Positions 45,798 to 55,306 of a DNA stretch of 64,000 nucleotides are shown here, piece by piece. Each line of letters starts with the position of its first letter. Positions within the stretch are counted from its first letter, which is position 1. The stretch lies in contig NZ_JACLAW010000009.1 in assembly GCF_014230315.1 (NCBI RefSeq), forward strand, positions 62,001 through 126,000, read 5' to 3'. The stretch is from Novosphingobium flavum. GTDB taxonomy: Bacteria; Pseudomonadota; Alphaproteobacteria; Sphingomonadales; Sphingomonadaceae. The notes beneath the pieces are model-generated. The model saw only the letters and a list, made by a program, of their open reading frames with translations, made no database searches and had not been told where the DNA came from. Both the position numbers and the translations under genes were made by a program.

Positions 45798-46991
45798 ATG
45801 ATGGAACCGGCCGCCCCCGGTGATCCTGCACCGCGCGCATTCCTGCGCGTCGGCGGGGCCAGCATCGCGCGCCATCAACTGGCGCTGGTATTGGCCGCAG
45901 GCTGCGAGCGGGTAATCTGCCTGGCGCGCGGGCTGGGACCGGAGTTGATCGAGCTTCAGCACGAGGCAGAGCGCGCGCGAGCCTCGTTTCACGTCATTGC
46001 CGGCGCCCGGGGCCTGTCGGGCCTGATCAGCGCGGCTGACGAAGTACTTGTCGTCGCCGAAGGCCTGCTGCCGACCACAGGCGAGGCGCTGCGGCTGATC
46101 GACGGACCGCCGGCCATACTGGTGCAACCATCGGAAACAGGCATTCCGGCCGGATTCGAGCGGATCGACCTCAACCACGCGGATGCGGGGCTCATTCTCA
46201 TTCCCGGGCGCCTGGTCGATCGGTTGATGGACCTGCCGCCCGATGTCGAACCCGGCTCGGCCTTGCTCAGGATCGCACTTCAGGCCGGCGTGGCCCAGCG
46301 GAGTGTGCCTGAGGACATCCGCTCGGCCGGGCGCTGGCTGCTGGTTCGCTCCGAGGCCGAGGCCCATGCCGCCGAGGATGGCTGGATGGAACGGCACACC
46401 GCCGCTGCCGCCCGCAGCCCGGGGCCGTGGCTGGTGCGGCTGCTGGTTCGCAAGTTCGGCCCGGCCTTGCTCCACGGCCAGGGCTCGATCCTGATCATTG
46501 CCGGCATCGCGGTCACGCTCGTGGCCATGGGAATCGCCGTCACCTGGTTCGGGCTTGGCGCGACCGGGCTGGTCCTGGCCGGGCTTGGTTGGCTCATGGG
46601 GCGAAGCTGGGCCATGCTCGGCCAACTCCGGCGCGAGGCCCTGGCCCAAAGCGGTGGACCGGCGTGGCACGGCCCCGCGGCCGATTTTGCCTTCGATGCC
46701 GGGATCGTGGCCATGTTGACCATGTTGCTCCCGCAATTCCCCGGCCAGCCCCTGCTTGAACGTGCTTTCGCGCCGGTCATGCTCGTGGGTCTGGTGAGGA
46801 TACTGTCGCGGGGGTTCTCGCAGAACTGGTCAGCCTGGGCCGATGACCGACTGGTGCTGCTGGTCGTCCTGGCCTGCCTGTTCCTTGGCCAGGTCGGCTG
46901 GCCGGGCGTGCCAGCGCTCGCAGCACTGATTTTGCTCGCCGCGCTCATACTTCCGCGCGGCACCGATCAGCCTGGGCTAACACGAGCTTAA
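45798..46991 (+). CDS. Membrane protein with nucleotidyltransferase-like N-terminus
   Basis: 397 residues from ATG 45798. The N-terminal half (AFLRVGGASIARHQLALVLA, CERVICLARG, ADEVLVVAEGLLP) resembles a degraded nucleotidyltransferase of the MobA/IPCT type: a VGG turn, alternating beta-alpha, but no intact GxGxR loop. The C-terminal half has four or more hydrophobic helices (ILIIAGIAVTLVAMGIAVTW onward). No annotated family is recognised. An in-frame CTG at 45777 with GGAG seven bases upstream would add MRVALLT, which looks like the missing first strand; no other start exists between the upstream stop at 45744 and 45798. Confidence 0.75.
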   Translation: MMEPAAPGDPAPRAFLRVGGASIARHQLALVLAAGCERVICLARGLGPELIELQHEAERARASFHVIAGARGLSGLISAADEVLVVAEGLLPTTGEALRLIDGPPAILVQPSETGIPAGFERIDLNHADAGLILIPGRLVDRLMDLPPDVEPGSALLRIALQAGVAQRSVPEDIRSAGRWLLVRSEAEAHAAEDGWMERHTAAAARSPGPWLVRLLVRKFGPALLHGQGSILIIAGIAVTLVAMGIAVTWFGLGATGLVLAGLGWLMGRSWAMLGQLRREALAQSGGPAWHGPAADFAFDAGIVAMLTMLLPQFPGQPLLERAFAPVMLVGLVRILSRGFSQNWSAWADDRLVLLVVLACLFLGQVGWPGVPALAALILLAALILPRGTDQPGLTRA

Positions 46992-47003
46992 CCACGCACG
47001 TTT

Positions 47004-47933
47004 ATGACAGGGGCCATGAACCTCGAAGGTCGAGATACACCGGTCGTTCCTGCGGCCGAACTGACCGTTCGTGCCGATCTGGCTCGGGCGGGCGGAGTAC
47101 TGGCAGCCATTCCGCCGGTTCTGGCCCATCTCGTCGCCAACCAGACCCACGCCGTCTTCAGCGAGGAAATCGTGGCCCGCACGCGCGGACAGGTCGAGTC
47201 GCTGGCCAGGGCGCTGGTCCGCACCGCCGATGACCTCGCCACGGCGGCCGAGGGCAGGGTGCTCGCCGGGGCTCTGGTCGAGCAACCCGCCCTGCTCGCC
47301 CATTGCCATGTGCTCGCCATCGAAGCGCAGTTGGCCGAACGGCTCGCGCGCGATGGCGGGATCGATCCCGTGCTGTCGCCGCTCCTTCAGGAGCAGATCG
47401 CCGATCCAGACCCGGAGGCGGCCGGCACAGCCATGAAACTGCTCGCCGCCCAGGCCCGCTTCACCCAGTGCCAGCGGCGAATGGAGTTGCCCGTCGGTGA
47501 ATTGGCGGCCGACCTGCTGCCTGACGTCCTGCTTGCGTTCAGCCTCGTCGGCGGTCCGACCGCCGATCACGCCGCGCATTGCCTGCGCGATCAATTCGAT
47601 GAGGGACAGTCTCGCACCGCCTTGCTGGCTCGGGTCGTGCTGGGGCTGGACGAAGGCTTTGGCCCGGCGCTTGATCTCGACCAGGCCGGGCTCGCCCTGT
47701 TCCTGACCGCCGTGGCGCTGGCCACCGGCCATGAGCGCGCTGCCGTGGTCCTGGCGACGAGCCAGGGGCAGCAATCGCGCCTCGCCCTGATCCTGCGCCT
47801 GGCCGGCCTGTCGTCTGCCGCGATCGAGACCGTGTTGATCCGCCTTCACCCCAGCGCCCCCCTGCCACGCGCTGCCATGAGCCTCGAACGCGACGCGGCC
47901 ATTGCCCTGCTGGCCGAGGGAGCGCGGCGATGA
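47004..47933 (+). CDS. Helical protein, possibly DUF2336-type
   Basis: 309 residues, predominantly short helices rich in Ala and Leu (LAGALVEQPALLAHCHVLAI, FTQCQRRMELPVGELAADLL), suggesting a HEAT-like or DUF2336-type repeat fold. DUF2336 proteins are common, poorly understood alphaproteobacterial proteins. The ATGA overlap with the following sensor kinase-like gene shows coupled translation and suggests the two proteins work together. An in-frame ATG at 47016 is a possible alternative start. I assign no biochemical function. Confidence 0.65.
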   Translation: MTGAMNLEGRDTPVVPAAELTVRADLARAGGVLAAIPPVLAHLVANQTHAVFSEEIVARTRGQVESLARALVRTADDLATAAEGRVLAGALVEQPALLAHCHVLAIEAQLAERLARDGGIDPVLSPLLQEQIADPDPEAAGTAMKLLAAQARFTQCQRRMELPVGELAADLLPDVLLAFSLVGGPTADHAAHCLRDQFDEGQSRTALLARVVLGLDEGFGPALDLDQAGLALFLTAVALATGHERAAVVLATSQGQQSRLALILRLAGLSSAAIETVLIRLHPSAPLPRAAMSLERDAAIALLAEGARR

Positions 47934-49333
47934 CTGGCACCGTTTCGCAGCCGGGTGCATCGGCGCGCACCGACGGCAACGATCGCCTGATCGCGGCAGA
48001 CGAACCGCTGCTCGGCCTCCATCTGCAGTGCGGCGGCGAAATGCCCGGCACGCTGGCCATTCCCGCCCTGTTCGAAGCGGTGCGCAAAGCCCGGGCGCTC
48101 GGGCTCAAGCTGGCGCGTCCGATCATTGCTCACGGTGCTGCCGAAACCATCACAGCATGGGTCGAGATCGAACCGCTTGGCGAGACTGCCGATGGCGGTG
48201 CCGGCGCGCTCATTTCCCTGCGCGGCTGGCAGACCCGCCCCCTGCCGGCCGAGGACGAGCAGGCCGCAAGCCGGCGCCGAATCGCGGTCGAACGCGAAAT
48301 CGCAGAGTTTTCCGCCCGGCTTGATGCCGCCCAGCAGGTCCTGTTCGCCGAGGCCCTGCCCGGCGAACTGACCGCCCTGAGCGAGGCCATGGCGGTTGGC
48401 GTCGGGCGCCCGTGGACCGATTTTCTGACGATCGAAGGCAGCAGCCACCGCCAGCCGCTTCACTGGCGCCTGCTCGACGGGGCGCCGGTGCGTGTGCCCG
48501 GGTCCGATCGGCCCTGGCGCGCCACTTTGGTGCCGCAGTTTCGCGGCGGGATCGAGCCGGCCGGGTTCGAACTCTATCTCGCCTCCGATGTGCCGTTCGA
48601 GCCCGCTTCACCGGCCGCCGATACCGCCCCCGCCACAGGGATGAAAGCCCGGGTCATCGGCCGCGAAGTAGCTCCGGTCCTGCGCCAGCCGATCGCCCGG
48701 ATCATCGCCAATGCCGAAACGATACGGGCACGACTGGCCGGTCCCCTCGACGACGAATACAGCGCTTACGCCTCCGACATTGCTGCGGCCGGCCAGCACC
48801 TGCTTGCCTTGATCGACGATCTGACCGACCTCGAAGTTGTCGAGGCAGAGGATTTCTCGACCGCGCCTGATCGCATCGACCTTGCCGAAGTCGCCCGCCA
48901 GGCGGCGGGCATACTCGGGGTCAAGGCGCGCGAAGCGGAAATCTCGATCGATCCTCCGCGAATGGGTGAGAGCCTGATGGCCGTGGCTGAATTCCGCCGG
49001 GTCCTGCAGGTCCTGCTCAATCTCGTGGGCAATGCCCTGCGCTATGCCCCGGGCCAGTCGCAGGTCTGGATTCGCCTCGAGCAGGAGGGGCATCTCGCCC
49101 GGGTCATCGTTGCCGACCAAGGGCCGGGGCTCGATCCGGAGCAGCAGCGCAAGGTCTTCGAGAAATTCGAGCGGCTCGGCCGCAGCGGCGATGGCGGCTC
49201 GGGCCTTGGACTGTACATTTCACGCAAGCTCGCCCGGGCGATGGGCGGCGAACTGTCGGTCGAAAGCGCCCCGGGGCAGGGGGCCCGCTTCATCCTCAGC
49301 GTCCCCGCCGTCGGTTCCGGCGCCGCGGCGTAA
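47930..49333 (+). CDS. Sensor histidine kinase-like protein without the H-box histidine
   Basis: 467 residues, no transmembrane helix. A ~230-residue N-terminal region with unclear sensor fold precedes the dimerisation helices. The H-box reads PVLRQPIARI (249-258) where kinases have HELRTPLxxI, so Pro249 replaces the phosphorylated His. The HATPase domain is intact: N-box NLVGNALRYAP (364-374), DQGPGLDPEQQRKVFEKFER and GDGGSGLGLYISRKLA. It may bind ATP and act allosterically or use a partner's His, but should not autophosphorylate at the normal site. Coupled to the helical gene upstream; ends before a strong terminator. Confidence 0.85.
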   Translation: MTGTVSQPGASARTDGNDRLIAADEPLLGLHLQCGGEMPGTLAIPALFEAVRKARALGLKLARPIIAHGAAETITAWVEIEPLGETADGGAGALISLRGWQTRPLPAEDEQAASRRRIAVEREIAEFSARLDAAQQVLFAEALPGELTALSEAMAVGVGRPWTDFLTIEGSSHRQPLHWRLLDGAPVRVPGSDRPWRATLVPQFRGGIEPAGFELYLASDVPFEPASPAADTAPATGMKARVIGREVAPVLRQPIARIIANAETIRARLAGPLDDEYSAYASDIAAAGQHLLALIDDLTDLEVVEAEDFSTAPDRIDLAEVARQAAGILGVKAREAEISIDPPRMGESLMAVAEFRRVLQVLLNLVGNALRYAPGQSQVWIRLEQEGHLARVIVADQGPGLDPEQQRKVFEKFERLGRSGDGGSGLGLYISRKLARAMGGELSVESAPGQGARFILSVPAVGSGAAA

Positions 49334-49363
49334 TCCGCCTCAAAAGGATCGTTTCAACGAAAA

Positions 49364-49389
49364 ACGCCGCCCCCGAATGGGGGCGGCGT
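49364..49389. terminator. Terminator between pseudo-kinase gene and gltA
   Basis: An 11-bp perfect stem ACGCCGCCCCC / GGGGGCGGCGT with a GAAT loop. It is followed by CTTCATCC on the plus strand and by TTTTCGTTGAAA on the minus strand, so it works best for gltA. Confidence 0.85.
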
Positions 49390-49415
49390 CTTCATCCGGC
49401 CGTTCGGCCCAGCGT

Positions 49416-50696
49416 TCAGCGCTGGGCGACCGGCACGTACTCGCGCTGCGTCGGCCCGGTGTAGAGCTGACGCGGACGGCCAATCTTCTGGCCGGGATCG
49501 GAGATCATTTCGTTCCACTGCGCAACCCAGCCCACGGTGCGGGCGAGGGCGAACAGCGCGGTGAACATGGTGGTCGGGAAACCGATCGCCGAAAGGATGA
49601 TGCCCGAATAGAAGTCGACGTTCGGGAACAGCTTCTTTTCCGCGAAGTAGGGATCGCTCAGCGCGATTTCCTCGAGCTGCAGGGCGGTCTCGAACACCGG
49701 ATCGGTAACCTTGAGCGCCTTGAACACGTCGCGCACGGTCTGCTGCATCACGGTCGCGCGCGGGTCGTAGTTCTTGTAGACGCGGTGACCGAAGCCCATC
49801 AGGCGGAACGGATCGTTCTTGTCCTTCGCACGCTCGATGTAGTGCTTGATCCGGTCGGGGGTGCCGATCTCGCGGAGCATGTTGAGCGCCGCCTCATTGG
49901 CGCCGCCGTGTGCGGGGCCCCACAGGCAGGCGATGCCGGCCGCGATGCAGGCGAACGGATTGGCGCCCGACGAACCGGCGAGACGCACGGTCGAGGTCGA
50001 AGCGTTCTGCTCATGGTCGGCGTGGAGGATGAAGATCCGGTCCAGCGCCTTCTCGACCTCGGGGATCACCTCGTATTCCTCGGCGGGAACGCCGAAGGTC
50101 ATGCGCAGGAAGTTGCCCGTGTAGGACAGGTCGTTGCGCGGGTACATGAACGGCTGGCCGACGGAATACTTGTAGGCCATCGCCGCGATAGTGGGCATCT
50201 TCGCGATCAGCCGGTGGCTGGCGATCTTGCGCTGCATCGGGTCCGAAATATCGGTAGAATCGTGGTAGAACGCCGAGAGCGCGCCGACCACGCCGCACAT
50301 GATTGCCATCGGGTGCGCGTCACGGCGGAAGCCGCGATAGAACGTGGCAAGCTGCTCGTGCAGCATGGTGTGACGGCTGATCGTATATTCGAACTGGCCC
50401 AGTTCGTCCTGGCTCGGCAGTTCGCCGTTGAGCAGGAGGTAGCTGACCTCCATGAAGCTCGAGTGTTCGGCCAGCTGGCCGATCGGATAGCCGCGGTGCA
50501 GCAGGATGCCTTCGTCACCATCGATATAGGTCAGGGCGCTTTCGCAGCTCGCCGTAGACGTGAAGCCCGGATCGAACGTGAACAGCCCGGTCTGCCCATA
50601 GAGCTTGCGGATGTCGACGACATCCGGCCCGACGGATCCGCTCAGAACCGGATATTCAAAATCCTTGCCTTCCGAGGTCAGCTTAACATTTGCCAC
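49416..50696 (-). CDS. gltA: Citrate synthase
   Basis: 426 residues, the length of the large gram-negative type II enzyme that is allosterically inhibited by NADH in relatives. Condenses oxaloacetate and acetyl-CoA. Active-site regions: [32 protein letters not shown] (His) and [16 protein letters not shown] (Asp). The start is GTG 50696, with AAGGAG about nine bases upstream; no ATG is available in frame. Only 18 bases separate it from the gltX stop, so gltX and gltA are probably co-transcribed. Confidence 0.97.
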   Translation of the reverse strand: MANVKLTSEGKDFEYPVLSGSVGPDVVDIRKLYGQTGLFTFDPGFTSTASCESALTYIDGDEGILLHRGYPIGQLAEHSSFMEVSYLLLNGELPSQDELGQFEYTISRHTMLHEQLATFYRGFRRDAHPMAIMCGVVGALSAFYHDSTDISDPMQRKIASHRLIAKMPTIAAMAYKYSVGQPFMYPRNDLSYTGNFLRMTFGVPAEEYEVIPEVEKALDRIFILHADHEQNASTSTVRLAGSSGANPFACIAAGIACLWGPAHGGANEAALNMLREIGTPDRIKHYIERAKDKNDPFRLMGFGHRVYKNYDPRATVMQQTVRDVFKALKVTDPVFETALQLEEIALSDPYFAEKKLFPNVDFYSGIILSAIGFPTTMFTALFALARTVGWVAQWNEMISDPGQKIGRPRQLYTGPTQREYVPVAQR

Positions 50697-50714
50697 CTGT
50701 ACAACTCCTTGTTG

Positions 50715-52172
50715 TCAAGCCTGTTCGGCGGGTTCGGCCTGCGCGACGATGCGCGCGAGACTTTCTTCCCGGCCGAGCAGGACCAGCACGTCGAAAATTC
50801 CCGGGGAGGTCGTCTGCCCCGTCAGTGCAGCGCGAAGCGGCTGCGCGAGTTTGCCGAGCCCCAGCCCCCATTCAGCGGCAAGGCCCTTGAGCGTTGCCTC
50901 CAATGCTTCTGCCGACCATTCGGCCGCACCTTCCAGCGCCGCCGCGATCCGGGCCAGAAGGCCGCGGGCATCGCCGGTCAGCAGGCCGGCAGCCTTTTCT
51001 TCCAGCACCAACGGGCGCTGGGCGAAGAGAAACGCAGCACCGGCCGCCAGTTCATTGAGGTCTTTGGCCCTGACCTTCAGCACCGGCATGGCCCGGGCCA
51101 ACAAGCCCTGATCGACCGGACCGCTCATCCGCGCTGCGACAAGCCCGGCGAGGCGAACATCGTCGGCTTCGCGCAGGTAATGCCCGTTGAGGTTCTGCAG
51201 CTTGGCAAGGTCGAAGCGCGAGGGGCTCTTGCCAACATGGGCAAGGTCGAACCACGCGACCGCTTGGTCGCGGCTGATGATTTCCTCGTCGCCGTGGCCC
51301 CAGCCGAGACGGAGGAGGTAATTGAACACGGCCTCGGGCAGCAGACCCATCTCGTCGCGATAGGCATCGACGCCGAGCGCGCCATGGCGCTTGGAGAGCT
51401 TGGCCCCATCGGCGCCGTGAATCAGCGGAATATGAGCGTAAGCAGGGTCGGGCCAACCACCTTCGATCCCATCCATCGCCCGGATGATGACGAGCTGGCG
51501 GAAGGCGTTGTTAAGGTGATCGTCACCGCGGATCACGTGAGTGACGCCCATGTCATGGTCATCCACCACGACGGCCAGCATGTAGGTCGGCGTGCCGTCG
51601 CTGCGCAGGATCACGAAATCGTCGATTTCGGCATTCTGGACCGTGACCGTGCCCTGGACCTCGTCTGCAATGACGGTCTCGCCAGCGCGCGGAGCCTTGA
51701 TCCGGACCACGTAGGACGCATCGGAGGGCCAGGTCGAGGAATCAGCATCGCGCCATTCGCTCTCGATCCGGAACGGGCGGCGCTCGGCCTGGGCCTTTTC
51801 CCGGCGCGCAGCGAGTTCTTCCTGGGTGAGATAGCAGCGATAGGCCTTGCCGGCCTCGAGCAGCTTGGCAGCCACTTCGGCGTGACGGTCCGACCGGGCG
51901 AACTGAAATACCGCCGGCTCGTCACCGGCAAGCCCCAGCCATTCGAGCCCGTCGAAGATCGCACCAATGGCTGGCTCGGTCGAGCGGGCGCGATCGGTGT
52001 CCTCGATCCGCAAAAGGTAAGTGCCGCCGTGGTGGCGGGCATAGAGCCAGTTGAACAGGGCCGTGCGGGCCCCGCCAATGTGCAGATAGCCTGTGGGCGA
52101 GGGAGCAAAGCGGGTGACGACGCCGCGACCGCCGGTCACTGCTCCGTCTGACACGCTGCCACTTGCCATCAT
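50715..52172 (-). CDS. gltX: Glutamyl-tRNA synthetase
   Basis: 485 residues. Class I synthetase: [20 protein letters not shown] holds the HIGH-type motif (HIGG), and the KMSKS-type loop is [12 protein letters not shown]. The C-terminal helical anticodon-binding part is present. Alphaproteobacteria often carry two GltX copies, one charging tRNA-Gln as well; which one this is cannot be told. ATG 52172 (or the following ATG 52169) is chosen with AAGG upstream; the longer frame would run into comEC. The divergent comEC start is only 25 bases away, so the promoters must lie inside coding sequence. Confidence 0.95.
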   Translation of the reverse strand: MMASGSVSDGAVTGGRGVVTRFAPSPTGYLHIGGARTALFNWLYARHHGGTYLLRIEDTDRARSTEPAIGAIFDGLEWLGLAGDEPAVFQFARSDRHAEVAAKLLEAGKAYRCYLTQEELAARREKAQAERRPFRIESEWRDADSSTWPSDASYVVRIKAPRAGETVIADEVQGTVTVQNAEIDDFVILRSDGTPTYMLAVVVDDHDMGVTHVIRGDDHLNNAFRQLVIIRAMDGIEGGWPDPAYAHIPLIHGADGAKLSKRHGALGVDAYRDEMGLLPEAVFNYLLRLGWGHGDEEIISRDQAVAWFDLAHVGKSPSRFDLAKLQNLNGHYLREADDVRLAGLVAARMSGPVDQGLLARAMPVLKVRAKDLNELAAGAAFLFAQRPLVLEEKAAGLLTGDARGLLARIAAALEGAAEWSAEALEATLKGLAAEWGLGLGKLAQPLRAALTGQTTSPGIFDVLVLLGREESLARIVAQAEPAEQA

Positions 52173-52197
52173 CGCCACCTTCCTGTCCAATGCCGCC

Positions 52198-54525
52198 ATG
52201 TCCGGCCTTGCAGCTCCCGGTTCGGCTTCGCCTGCCCCTTCCGGGACCGATGCGTTTTCCGCGCCGGAGCCTGCCACCGCCTATGCCGGATCGCAGCGGG
52301 TTTCCGGCGATTCTTCGAACCGGTTGACCGCTGCACTGCAACAGGCCCCTTGGCGCAGGCCAGCGGCCTTGTCCAGACTGGTTGATGGCCTTGAGCATTT
52401 TGTCGCGAGCGCCGGCTTCGATCGCGCGCCATGGCTTGCCGTGGCCCTTGGGACCGGGATTGCAGCCTGGTTCGTCCTAGGGGCACCTTGGCAATGGATC
52501 GCCCTGCTGGCGGGCCTCCTCGGCCTTGCCGGGCTTGCCGCGATGCTGTTGAGCCGGGAAGGACGTTTTCCCTACCTTCGCGCGGCCATTGTGTCGGTTG
52601 CGCTGGCCATGGCCGCCGGAAGCGCAACGATCTGGACGAAGTCGGTGCTGACCGGAATGCCCGCCATCGAACGCCCCTCGTTCGGCGAAATCACCGGCAT
52701 CGTGGTATCTCGTCAAGAACAGCCGGCCGAGGGGAGGACCCGCCTGGTCGTGGCGATTCGAGACCCTTACGCGCACCAGAGGATCATCAGGGTCAGGATC
52801 AATGTCCCGGCCGCGCGCGATGCGGCCTCAGCCCGTGAAGGCGCGTTGATCCGGGTGAGGGCGCGGTTGATGCCCCCGGCCGCGCCAATGCTTCCCGGCG
52901 GGTCTGATTTTGCCCGCATCGCCTGGTTTCAGCAGCTCGCGGCCACCGGGACGGCGATCAGCCCGGTCGCAGTTCTGCAACCAGGGCGCGATGGTCTGCT
53001 CGACCCCCTGCGGCGAAGCCTGTCCGCTCACATCCGGCGCAACCTTGCCGGGTCGCCGGGCGGGATCGCGGCCGCTTTTGCCAGCGGCGACCGAGGCGGG
53101 ATTGCGGCAAACGACGAAGATGCCATGCGGGATTCGGGACTTACCCACCTCCTGTCGGTCAGCGGGCTCCATGTCAGCGCGGTAATCGGCGCGACATACC
53201 TGCTCGCGCTGAGGCTGCTCGCGCTCTGGCCTTGGCTTGCGCTGCGGCTGCGCTTGCCGATCGTCTCGGCCGGTATCGCAGCCTTCGTCGGCCTGGCCTA
53301 CACGCTCCTGACCGGAGCCGAAGTGCCTACCGTTCGCAGCGTTGCCGGTGCCATGCTGGTTCTCATCGCCGTATCGCTGGGGCGTTCGGCGCTGTCGGTC
53401 CGGATGCTGGCCGCCGCCGGCTTCGCAGTCATGCTGATCTGGCCAGAATCCGTGGTCGGACCGAGCTTCCAGCTGAGCTTCGCGGCCGTTCTGACCATCG
53501 TTACGCTTCATGGCGCCGCCCCGGTTCGGGCATTTGCCGCGCGGCGGATCGAACCGCTCTGGGCGCGGGCCCTTCGCCACGGTGCAGTTCTGCTGGTTAC
53601 CGGCATTGCGATCGAACTGGCGCTTACGCCGATCGTCCTGTTCCACTTCCATCGGGCCGGACTTTACGGCTCGTTCGCAAATGTCCTCGCGATCCCGCTG
53701 ACCACTTTCGTGACCATGCCAATGATCGCCACCGCACTTTTGCTTGACCTGTTCGGCGCCGGCGGCCCCGCGTGGTGGCTGACCGGCCAATCGCTGTCGC
53801 TGCTTCTGGGCATGGCCCATTTCGTGGCCCGCCAGCCCGGGGCAGTGACGATGTTTCCGACCATGGGCCAAGGTGCTTTCGCCCTGTTCGTCAGCGGCGG
53901 GCTGTGGCTGGCGCTGTGGCATCGCCGGATTCGCTACTGGGGCATCGTCCCCTTGCTGGCCGGGACGCTGTGGCTCGCCTTCCTGCGCCCGCCCGATGTC
54001 CTCATCTCCGGCGATGGCCGCCATGTCGCCTTCGCTACCCTCGCGCCCGACAGTCTGCTCATGCTCCGCGACGGGCGAAGCTCCTTTGCCCGCGACAATC
54101 TGGCCGAAAGCGCCGGTATGGACGGGCAGATCACACCGCTCGACCAATGGCCGGGCGCGCGGTGCAACACGGATTTCTGCGCGCTGGAGATCACTAAAGG
54201 CGGGCGGGTCTGGCATTTCCTGATGGCGCGGAGCCACAACCAGGCACCGCTCGGCGAAACGGCCGCGGCTTGCGCGGGTGCGGACGTGGTCATTGCCGAC
54301 CGATACCTACCGCGCTCCTGTCGTCCGGCGGTGCTTAAGGCCGACCGCAGCCTGCTGGAGCAAACCGGCGGAATGGCTCTCGACCTCACCGAAGCAACGA
54401 TCAGGACCGTTGCCGAAAGCCAGGGGCAGCATGGCTGGTGGCGCCCCGGAACCAGCCCTTCACCCCGCGCTTCGAGCGAGGGCCGGGCCAGTCAAGGCCC
54501 GGCGGCGCCCGCCGGCAATCAGTGA
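52198..54525 (+). CDS. comEC: ComEC/Rec2 family DNA-uptake membrane protein
   Basis: 775 residues from ATG 52198. ComEC forms the inner-membrane channel for single-stranded DNA in natural transformation. A first hydrophobic cluster (about 85-150) precedes an OB-like domain ([20 protein letters not shown]), then the competence domain with [20 protein letters not shown] and [20 protein letters not shown] and about ten helices ([19 protein letters not shown]). The C-terminal part resembles a beta-lactamase-like domain without the HxHxDH metal site. A low-complexity tail ends at 54525, overlapping the lexA stop by seven bases (convergent). No strong ribosome site is seen at the start. Confidence 0.9.
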   Translation: MSGLAAPGSASPAPSGTDAFSAPEPATAYAGSQRVSGDSSNRLTAALQQAPWRRPAALSRLVDGLEHFVASAGFDRAPWLAVALGTGIAAWFVLGAPWQWIALLAGLLGLAGLAAMLLSREGRFPYLRAAIVSVALAMAAGSATIWTKSVLTGMPAIERPSFGEITGIVVSRQEQPAEGRTRLVVAIRDPYAHQRIIRVRINVPAARDAASAREGALIRVRARLMPPAAPMLPGGSDFARIAWFQQLAATGTAISPVAVLQPGRDGLLDPLRRSLSAHIRRNLAGSPGGIAAAFASGDRGGIAANDEDAMRDSGLTHLLSVSGLHVSAVIGATYLLALRLLALWPWLALRLRLPIVSAGIAAFVGLAYTLLTGAEVPTVRSVAGAMLVLIAVSLGRSALSVRMLAAAGFAVMLIWPESVVGPSFQLSFAAVLTIVTLHGAAPVRAFAARRIEPLWARALRHGAVLLVTGIAIELALTPIVLFHFHRAGLYGSFANVLAIPLTTFVTMPMIATALLLDLFGAGGPAWWLTGQSLSLLLGMAHFVARQPGAVTMFPTMGQGAFALFVSGGLWLALWHRRIRYWGIVPLLAGTLWLAFLRPPDVLISGDGRHVAFATLAPDSLLMLRDGRSSFARDNLAESAGMDGQITPLDQWPGARCNTDFCALEITKGGRVWHFLMARSHNQAPLGETAAACAGADVVIADRYLPRSCRPAVLKADRSLLEQTGGMALDLTEATIRTVAESQGQHGWWRPGTSPSPRASSEGRASQGPAAPAGNQ

Positions 54526-55208
54526 TAACGCCGCAGAAGGCCCGCCAACTTGCCCTGGACCTGTACTTCGCCCGAACCATAGACCTGCGGTTCATAGGCC
54601 GCGTTGGCCGGGTCAAGCCGCACCTGCCCCTTGTCGCGATAGAGATACTTGAGCGTTGCTTCCTCGCCGCGAACCAAAGCGACGACGATTTCCCCGTCGC
54701 GCGCCGTATCGGTACGGCGGATCAGGGCAAAATCCCCGTCAAGGATGCCCGCCTCGATCATCGAATCGCCCGATACTTCCAGGGCATAGTGCTCGCCCGG
54801 CCCAAGCAGCGCGGCCGGGACAGGCAGCATGGACGCCGTTTCCATCGCCTCGATCGGAACGCCGGCGGCGATGCGCCCATGGAGCGGGATTTCGATGACG
54901 TCGTTCGCCGGATCGGGGCGGGAGACGACCGAAGCCTTGGCCGCCGCGACCTGAGGCGTGGTGACAGGAGGGGCGCTTACCTTGGCGCTGACGTCGTCAG
55001 GCTGGCGCAAAACCTCGAGCGCACGGGCCCGGTTGGGGAGGCGGCGAATGAAGCCGCGTTCTTCCAGCGCCGAGATCAGGCGGTGCACACCCGACTTCGA
55101 CTTGAGATCGAGCGCCTCCTTCATCTCCTCGAACGAGGGGGACACGCCGCTTTCTTCCAGCCGAGCCTGGATGAAACGGATAAGCTCGTGCTGCTTGCGC
55201 GTCAGCAT
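54519..55208 (-). CDS. lexA: LexA SOS repressor
   Basis: 229 residues. N-terminal winged helix ([20 protein letters not shown] ... [17 protein letters not shown]), self-cleavage site Ala-Gly in [10 protein letters not shown], and catalytic Ser in [16 protein letters not shown] with Lys in EEATLKYLY. RecA-stimulated cleavage would derepress the SOS regulon. ATG 55208 begins the conserved MLTRKQ; a longer frame adds no homology. Two LexA boxes lie 42-74 bases upstream, so it is autoregulated. Last in the trp-moa series but with its own promoter. Confidence 0.97.
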   Translation of the reverse strand: MLTRKQHELIRFIQARLEESGVSPSFEEMKEALDLKSKSGVHRLISALEERGFIRRLPNRARALEVLRQPDDVSAKVSAPPVTTPQVAAAKASVVSRPDPANDVIEIPLHGRIAAGVPIEAMETASMLPVPAALLGPGEHYALEVSGDSMIEAGILDGDFALIRRTDTARDGEIVVALVRGEEATLKYLYRDKGQVRLDPANAAYEPQVYGSGEVQVQGKLAGLLRRYH

Positions 55209-55249
55209 CGCTACACACTCCCGTATGGACGGAGCGGGCAAAGGTGAAT

Positions 55250-55264
55250 GTTCCCGCGCCGTTC
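55250..55264. promoter_or_regulatory. LexA box (GTTC-N7-GTTC), proximal
   Basis: GTTC-CCGCGCC-GTTC matches the alphaproteobacterial direct-repeat SOS box exactly, 42 bases upstream of the lexA start codon. Confidence 0.85.
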
Positions 55265-55267
55265 AGT

Positions 55268-55282
55268 GAACGAACAAGGAAC
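55268..55282. promoter_or_regulatory. LexA box (GAAC-N7-GAAC), distal, inverted
   Basis: GAAC-GAACAAG-GAAC is a second box in the opposite orientation, three bases beyond the first. An extra GAAC inside the spacer may allow register shifts. Paired boxes suggest tight autoregulation of lexA. Confidence 0.8.
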
Positions 55283-55306
55283 AATTAAGCAACTTGCAGG
55301 AACACG

